From NCBI GenBank assembly GCA_035293985.1, contig DATGLS010000045.1:186001-250000 (forward strand): a DNA stretch of 64,000 nucleotides, given 5' to 3'. Below the pieces are notes generated by a model. It was not told the origin of the DNA. It saw only the letters and a list, made by a program, of their open reading frames with translations, and ran no database searches. Origin of the DNA: JAVDCA01 sp035293985 (GTDB lineage Bacteria; Pseudomonadota; Alphaproteobacteria; Rhizobiales; Xanthobacteraceae). This document shows positions 59,492-64,000 of the stretch, piece by piece. The position numbers and the translations under genes were made by a program. Each line of letters opens with the position of its first letter. The stretch's first letter is position 1.

Positions 59492-60673
59492 TCATTTCAG
59501 CCACCGCCCGATCCGCTCCACCGCCGCCTGCGTATCCTCGCGCGAGCCCGCGTAGCAAAAGCGCATGTAGTGCCGCCCGTCGACCGGATCGAAATCGATC
59601 CCGGAGGTCGCGGCCACGTGCGCTTCGGCCAGCATGCGCTTGGCGAAATCCTGGCTGTCGTTGGTGAAGCGCGAGACGTCGGCGTAGAGGTAGAAGGCGC
59701 CGTCTGCCGGCAGGAAACGGTCGAGCCCCGCCTGCGGCAGCCCCTCGACGAGCAGCCGCCGGTTCGCCTCGTAGCCGTGCTTGATCTCCTCCATCTCGGC
59801 GCGGCCATCGAAGGCCGCCTCGGCGGCGACCTGGGCGAGCGTCGGCACCGAGATGGAAAAATTCTGCTGCAGCCGCTCGATCGGTCGCACCAGCGGCTCC
59901 GGCGCGACCATCCAGCCGATGCGCCAGCCGGTCATGCAGAAATACTTCGAGAACGAGTTGATGATCACGGCGCGCTCGGAGAGCTGCGCGGCCGTCGCGG
60001 CCGGGAACGCATAGTCGAGGCCGTGATAGATCTCGTCCGAGATGAACCGGATGCCGGCGCCCTCGGCAGCCGCAATCAGTGAGCCGAGAACGTCGGCGGG
60101 AATCATCGTGCCGGTCGGGTTGGCGGGGCTCGCCACCAGCACGCCGGCGAGCGGCTTGTCGCGGTGCGCGGCGAGCAGCGCCTCGCCGGTCAGCGCCCAG
60201 CGCGTCGTAGCATTCGTCGCGATCAGCACCGGCTCGCAGCCGAGCGCCGACAGGATGTGCCGGTAGGGCGGATAACCCGGATTGGCGATGGCGATGCGAT
60301 CGCCCGGCTCGAACAGCGCGAGGAAGGCGAGCATGAAGGCGGCCGACGAGCCGGTGGTGACGACGACGCGCGCCGGATCGAGATCGAGGCCGTGGCGCTC
60401 GCCATAGTGGCGCGCGATGCGACGGCGCAGCGACGGCAGGCCGAGGGCCTGCGTATAGGCGATCGGCCGCGCGAGCGCGGCACGCGCCGCCGCAAGCGCA
60501 GTCGCGGGCGCGGCCGCGGCCGGCTGGCCGACCTCCATGTGCACCACGTCGATGCCGGCCGCCTCGAGCCGCGCCGCCGCCGCCATCACGTCCATGACCA
60601 TGAACGGCGGCACATTGCTGCGCCCCGACGGCGTGATCAGGCGTTTGGCCAACTCAGAACCAACCTCCAGCAT
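59492..60673 (-). CDS. PLP-dependent aminotransferase, class I/II
   Basis: This 393-residue fold-type I aminotransferase carries VVVTTGSSAAFMLAFLAL, the aromatic stacking region NPGYPPYRHIL, ASPANPTGT, the aspartate in FISDEIYHGLDY, the PLP lysine in INSFSKYFCMTGWRIGW, and the carboxylate-binding arginine in MRFCYAGSRED. The family includes aspartate and aromatic aminotransferases; the amino acid substrate cannot be fixed. ATG at 60673 (MLEVGSELAKRL) is preferred over TTG and GTG codons just before it. Confidence 0.9.
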   Translation of the reverse strand: MLEVGSELAKRLITPSGRSNVPPFMVMDVMAAAARLEAAGIDVVHMEVGQPAAAAPATALAAARAALARPIAYTQALGLPSLRRRIARHYGERHGLDLDPARVVVTTGSSAAFMLAFLALFEPGDRIAIANPGYPPYRHILSALGCEPVLIATNATTRWALTGEALLAAHRDKPLAGVLVASPANPTGTMIPADVLGSLIAAAEGAGIRFISDEIYHGLDYAFPAATAAQLSERAVIINSFSKYFCMTGWRIGWMVAPEPLVRPIERLQQNFSISVPTLAQVAAEAAFDGRAEMEEIKHGYEANRRLLVEGLPQAGLDRFLPADGAFYLYADVSRFTNDSQDFAKRMLAEAHVAATSGIDFDPVDGRHYMRFCYAGSREDTQAAVERIGRWLK

Positions 60674-60872
60674 CCGCACCAACCTGTTGAATTCCCACCA
60701 CGAACAAATTTCGGTGAGGCACCCGCCGCGCTGTTGCCGTATTTACCGGCTTGGTCTACGCGAAGCGGTCGCTCCGTTTGACCGCCCTGGACTGCGCGGC
60801 CTGCTCGATTGCCGGGGGCACAAATCGAGCGCCACGCGCAAGTCATAGACCCCGTCGTAACAGACCAGTCGA

Positions 60873-62282
60873 ATGATGACCGAAGCACGACCTGTCAAGC
60901 GGCGGCCGACGCACCGAGCCTCCCGCGCGGTCGCGATGATGGCCGCCTGCGCGTTCCTCGCCTCGGCTGTGCCGGCGCCCGCGCAGCAGCTCCCCAAGGG
61001 CCTGCCGATCATCCGCGATGCCGAGATCGAGCAGCTCCTGCGCGACTACACACGGCCGATCCTGCACGTCGCCGGCCTCACCCAGCAGAACATCCACGTC
61101 ATCGTCATCAACGACCGCTCGTTCAACGCCTTCGTGATCGACGCCAACCACATTTTCGTCAATGCGGGCGCGCTGATGCAGTCGCAGACGCCCAACCAGA
61201 TGATCGGCGTGCTCGCGCACGAGACCGGCCATATCGCGGGCGGCCATCTGATGAAGATGCGCGCCGAGCTCGCCAATGCGCAGACCGCCGCGATCATCGG
61301 CATGCTGCTCGGCGTCGGCGCGATCGCGGCCGGCGCGCACAGCGGGCAAGTCGGCGGAAATGCCGGCGTCGCGGTTCTCGCGCCGCAGAGCATGGTGATG
61401 CATTCGGTGCTCGCCTATGCGCGCCAGCAGGAGGAGCAGGCGGACCGCGCCGGCGTCAAGTTCCTCACCGAGACCGGCCAGTCCGCCAAGGGAATGTACG
61501 ACACGTTCAAGCGCTTCGCCGACGAGTCGCTTTTTGCCACGCAAACCGCGGATCCCTATCTGCAGAACCACCCGATGCCGGCCGAGCGCATGGCGGCGCT
61601 CACCGTGATCGCGCGCACCCCCTATTGGAACAAGCTGGATCCGCCCGAGCTGCAGCTGCGCCACGATCTCATGCGGGCCAAGCTCTACGGCTTCCTCGAC
61701 CCGCCGGGCTCGGTGCTGCGGCGATACCCGCTCAGCAATACGAGCCTGCCGGCGCGCTATGCGCGCGCGATCTCGACCTACCGGCATGGCGAGCTCGGCG
61801 ATGCCATCGCCCAGATCGACGGCCTGATCCGCAGCGAGCCGAACAACCCCTACTTCTTCGAGCTCAAGGGCCAGGCGCTGCTCGAAGGCGGCAGGCCGAC
61901 GGAAGCGATCGCGCCGCTGCGCCACGCCGCATCGCTCGCACCCACGCCGGCGCTGATCCAGGTGCTACTCGCGGAGGCGCTGATCGCCACCCAGCAGCCC
62001 GGGCTCGCCGACGAGGCGATCCGGGACCTGCAGTCCGCGCTCGCCAATGACAAGGACATCGCCGACGGCTATGACTATCTGGCCATGGCCTACGGACGCA
62101 AAGGCGACATTCCGCATGCCGACCTCGCCTCGGCGCAGGCGGCGTTCACGCGCGGTCAGTGGATGACCGCACGTCAGCTCGCTTTGCGGGCGAAGACACG
62201 CTTCCCGGTCGGCGCCCCCGGCTGGGTCAAGGCCGACGATATCGTGAGCTACAAGCCGCCCAAGCCCAGGCCAGGTCTCTAG
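60873..62282 (+). CDS. M48-family periplasmic zinc protease with TPR tail (BepA-like)
   Basis: This 469-residue protein has a signal peptide (SRAVAMMAACAFLASAVPAPAQQ, cut near residue 36). The M48 domain has the zinc-binding helix LAHETGHIAGGH (about residues 121-132) and a downstream glutamate in QEEQADRAGVKFL. TPR-like helices follow from about 300 (PYFFELKGQALLEGGRP, YDYLAMAYGRKGD). This matches BepA/YfgC-type proteases, which act in outer-membrane protein quality control. The DsbA-like gene follows 47 bases later, a common pairing. Confidence 0.92.
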   Translation: MMTEARPVKRRPTHRASRAVAMMAACAFLASAVPAPAQQLPKGLPIIRDAEIEQLLRDYTRPILHVAGLTQQNIHVIVINDRSFNAFVIDANHIFVNAGALMQSQTPNQMIGVLAHETGHIAGGHLMKMRAELANAQTAAIIGMLLGVGAIAAGAHSGQVGGNAGVAVLAPQSMVMHSVLAYARQQEEQADRAGVKFLTETGQSAKGMYDTFKRFADESLFATQTADPYLQNHPMPAERMAALTVIARTPYWNKLDPPELQLRHDLMRAKLYGFLDPPGSVLRRYPLSNTSLPARYARAISTYRHGELGDAIAQIDGLIRSEPNNPYFFELKGQALLEGGRPTEAIAPLRHAASLAPTPALIQVLLAEALIATQQPGLADEAIRDLQSALANDKDIADGYDYLAMAYGRKGDIPHADLASAQAAFTRGQWMTARQLALRAKTRFPVGAPGWVKADDIVSYKPPKPRPGL

Positions 62283-62329
62283 ACCGACGCTGCACGTTTG
62301 CCGATTTCACGCCACAGAGGACATCTTCG

Positions 62330-63100
62330 ATGAGCTTGAATTTCCGCCTTCTCGCTGCCGCCGCAGCCACGTCCGCGTTGCTGCTGCTGCCGGCGCCGTC
62401 GCGGGCGCAGACCTTCTCGGACACGCAACGCGGCGAGATCGAGAAGATCATCAAGGATTATCTGATCTCCCATCCCGAGGTGCTCGAGCAGGCCTCGGCC
62501 GAGCTCGAGAAGCGCAAGCAGCTGGCCGAGGCCGAGAAGGCCAAGACCCAGATCGCCAGCAACGCGAAGACGCTGTTTTATTCGCCGCGTCAGGTCACGA
62601 TCGGGGACACCAAAGGCGAGGTAACGCTGGTCGAGTTCTTCGACTACAACTGCGGCTACTGCAAGCGCGCGCTCAGCGATCTCACCACGATCATGAAGGA
62701 TGATCCGAAGCTGCGTGTGGTCCTCAAGGAATTCCCGGTTCTCGGCCCGGGCTCGGTCGAGGCGGCCAAGGTCGCGGTGGCGGTGCGCATGCAGGATGCG
62801 GGCAACAAGTACTTCAAGTTCCACCAGCTTCTGCTCGGCGGCCGCGGTCAGGCCGACGAGGCGCGCGCCCTGCAGGCCGCCAAGGATGCGGGCTTCGACA
62901 TGACGCGTATCCGCAAGGACATGCAGAGTGACGAGGTGAAGGCCGAGATCGACGAGAACATGAAGCTCGCCGAGGCGCTCAGCCTCAGCGGCACGCCGAG
63001 CTACGTCGTCGGCTCGGAGGTCGTGGTCGGCGCGGTCGGGCTCGACGCGCTCAAGCAGAAAGTGAACATGGCGCGCTGCGGCAAGGCGACCTGTTCCTGA
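62330..63100 (+). CDS. DsbA-family periplasmic thiol oxidoreductase (ScsC/Com1-like)
   Basis: This 256-residue protein has a signal peptide (to about residue 26), then a helical stalk (EKIIKDYLISHPEVLEQASAEL), and a DsbA-like thioredoxin domain. The active-site CxxC reads NCGYCKRAL, and the cis-proline is in SGTPSYVVGSE. The N-terminal stalk resembles trimerisation helices of ScsC-type isomerases. ATG at 62330 (MSLNFRLLAAAAATSALLLL) fits the signal; the longer frame to 62159 runs back into the protease gene. Confidence 0.92.
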   Translation: MSLNFRLLAAAAATSALLLLPAPSRAQTFSDTQRGEIEKIIKDYLISHPEVLEQASAELEKRKQLAEAEKAKTQIASNAKTLFYSPRQVTIGDTKGEVTLVEFFDYNCGYCKRALSDLTTIMKDDPKLRVVLKEFPVLGPGSVEAAKVAVAVRMQDAGNKYFKFHQLLLGGRGQADEARALQAAKDAGFDMTRIRKDMQSDEVKAEIDENMKLAEALSLSGTPSYVVGSEVVVGAVGLDALKQKVNMARCGKATCS

Positions 63101-63231
63101 AGGTTCACTGATCTCGCCGCCGGCGGGGGGCAGAGCTTCCCCTCGCCGGCCGCGCCGCCTATAACGGCGGGCCGAATGACGTCGGGGGGAAATCGTACGA
63201 TCCCTCGGGCTTCGGCCCGCGGCGAGAGTCC

Positions 63232-63699
63232 ATGCCTCAAACGGTCTACGTCCTCAACGGCCCCAACCTCAATCTGCTCGGCACGCGCGAGCCGGAGAAG
63301 TACGGCCACGCGACCATCGCCGACGTCGAGAGGCTCGTCCGCGCCAAGGCCGAGGACTTCGGCTGGGCGGTCGAGTTTCGCCAAACGAACCACGAGGGCG
63401 TGCTGGTCGACTGGATCCAGGAGGCGGCCGCCAAAAAGGCGGTCGGCGTCGTGCTCAATCCCGCCGCCTTGACGACCACCTCGATTGCGCTGCTCGACGC
63501 GATCCTCGCCGTCAAGCTGCCGGTGGTCGAGATCCACATCACCAATATCCATCAGCGGGAAAGCTTCCGCCACGACTCCTACGTCTCCAAGGCCGCCAAA
63601 GGCGTGATCTGCGGGCTCGGCGTCGAAGGCTACGCGCTCGCCATCGCGGGGCTTGCGGCGCTCACCGGCGCGAGCACGGCCGCGGCGAGGAAGAAGTAG
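63232..63699 (+). CDS. aroQ: 3-Dehydroquinate dehydratase, type II
   Basis: This shikimate-pathway enzyme converts 3-dehydroquinate to 3-dehydroshikimate. The 155-residue protein shows VLNGPNLNLLGTREPEKYG with the catalytic loop arginine and tyrosine, then FRQTNHEGVLVDWIQEA, NPAALTTTSIALLDAI and the catalytic histidine in VEIHITNIHQRE. accB follows immediately, the usual aroQ-accB-accC order in alphaproteobacteria. Confidence 0.96.
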   Translation: MPQTVYVLNGPNLNLLGTREPEKYGHATIADVERLVRAKAEDFGWAVEFRQTNHEGVLVDWIQEAAAKKAVGVVLNPAALTTTSIALLDAILAVKLPVVEIHITNIHQRESFRHDSYVSKAAKGVICGLGVEGYALAIAGLAALTGASTAAARKK

Positions 63700-63701
63700 C
63701 C

Positions 63702-64000
63702 GTGGCGGACGCCTCCGAGAAACCGACATTGCCGGCGACCCCGTCGGCCGAGGACACGGTGCGCTCGCTCGCCAAGCTGCTCGACGAGACCGGCCTGAGC
63801 GAGATCGAGATCGAGGAAGGCGGCCGCCGCGTGCGCGTTGCGCGCGCGGCCGCGGGCGCGGCCTTCGTCGCCGCGCCCGCTCCCGTGGTGGCGGCACGAA
63901 CGGCGGCGGGGAGCGAACGGCCGCTCGAGCCGGCGGACAATCCCGGCGTCGTACTCTCCCCCATGGTCGGCTCGGCCTATCGGGCGCCCGAGCCGGGCGC
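63702..64000 (+). CDS. accB: Acetyl-CoA carboxylase biotin carboxyl carrier protein, cut by window end
   Basis: The N-terminal 99 codons are visible from a GTG two bases after the aroQ stop. They read EDTVRSLAKLLDETGLSEIEIEEGG, the conserved BCCP start, then an Ala/Pro-rich linker and VVLSPMVGSAYRAPEPG, the opening of the biotinyl domain. The biotin-accepting lysine lies beyond the window. The product carries CO2 between the carboxylase and transferase subunits for fatty-acid synthesis. accC is expected next. Confidence 0.93.
   Translation, partial: MADASEKPTLPATPSAEDTVRSLAKLLDETGLSEIEIEEGGRRVRVARAAAGAAFVAAPAPVVAARTAAGSERPLEPADNPGVVLSPMVGSAYRAPEPG

Overview
The window reads as one chromosomal segment of a high-GC alphaproteobacterium of the order Hyphomicrobiales (Rhizobiales), probably near Bradyrhizobiaceae/Xanthobacteraceae. 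The assignment rests on gene content and style: a complete SUF operon in the order typical of this group with an Irr/ICE-like palindrome in front, a DUF3971/AsmA giant, an intracellular PHB depolymerase, an RNase E with an acidic insertion, and many PF04392-type periplasmic binding proteins beginning MRRREF. No tRNA, rRNA, CRISPR array, phage or IS transposase was recognised.

Layout. 1-0.94 kb: 5' part of pobA (minus). 1.3-6.1 kb: rhlE helicase and two c-di-GMP proteins. 6.1-13.7 kb: the SUF Fe-S assembly operon on the minus strand (cysteine desulfurase, sufB, a small unknown gene, sufC, sufD, sufS, DUF59 gene, small Tat-signal ORF, sufA). 13.9-16.8 kb: alpha/beta hydrolase, membrane-anchored M28 peptidase, and a PF04392 binding protein. 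17.0-23.9 kb: a two-sided partner-switching region. A minus-strand operon encodes STAS, an RsbW-like ATPase and a winged-helix/NB-ARC regulator. A plus-strand operon encodes an RsbW-like ATPase, STAS, an NCS2 permease with a degenerate ATPase-like tail, and a response regulator/PP2C phosphatase. 24.0-34.1 kb: six PF04392 binding proteins joined by ATGA overlaps, then a hybrid histidine kinase, a single-domain response regulator and the relic of a second M28 peptidase. 34.1-35.25 kb: two small genes between inverted REP-like blocks. 35.3-50.3 kb: succinate-semialdehyde dehydrogenase, tyrS, AsmA-like protein, bcp, M23 peptidase, a frameshifted secreted protein, prfB with its programmed frameshift, PBP1A and an amidase. 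51.0-64.0 kb: rne, aldolase/SDR fusion, DUF1275, phaZ, GST, a toxin-antitoxin relic, aminotransferase, M48 protease, DsbA-like protein, aroQ and the start of accB.

Most of the window is housekeeping. The accessory and most unusual part is 15.7-35.3 kb. There, partner-switching proteins flank a transporter-like membrane protein, and an unbroken run of orphan periplasmic binding proteins leads into a histidine kinase with a large extracytoplasmic domain. No ABC permease or ATPase and no sigma factor lies nearby. My reading is that this is a sensory island: binding proteins or the permease sense a ligand, and kinase plus phosphatase/STAS/ATPase switching pass it to the winged-helix regulator. 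That functional link is inference; only the gene content and gene order are seen. Several relics (M28 fragment, antitoxin-toxin fusion, frameshifted secreted gene, shortened regulator) show local decay.
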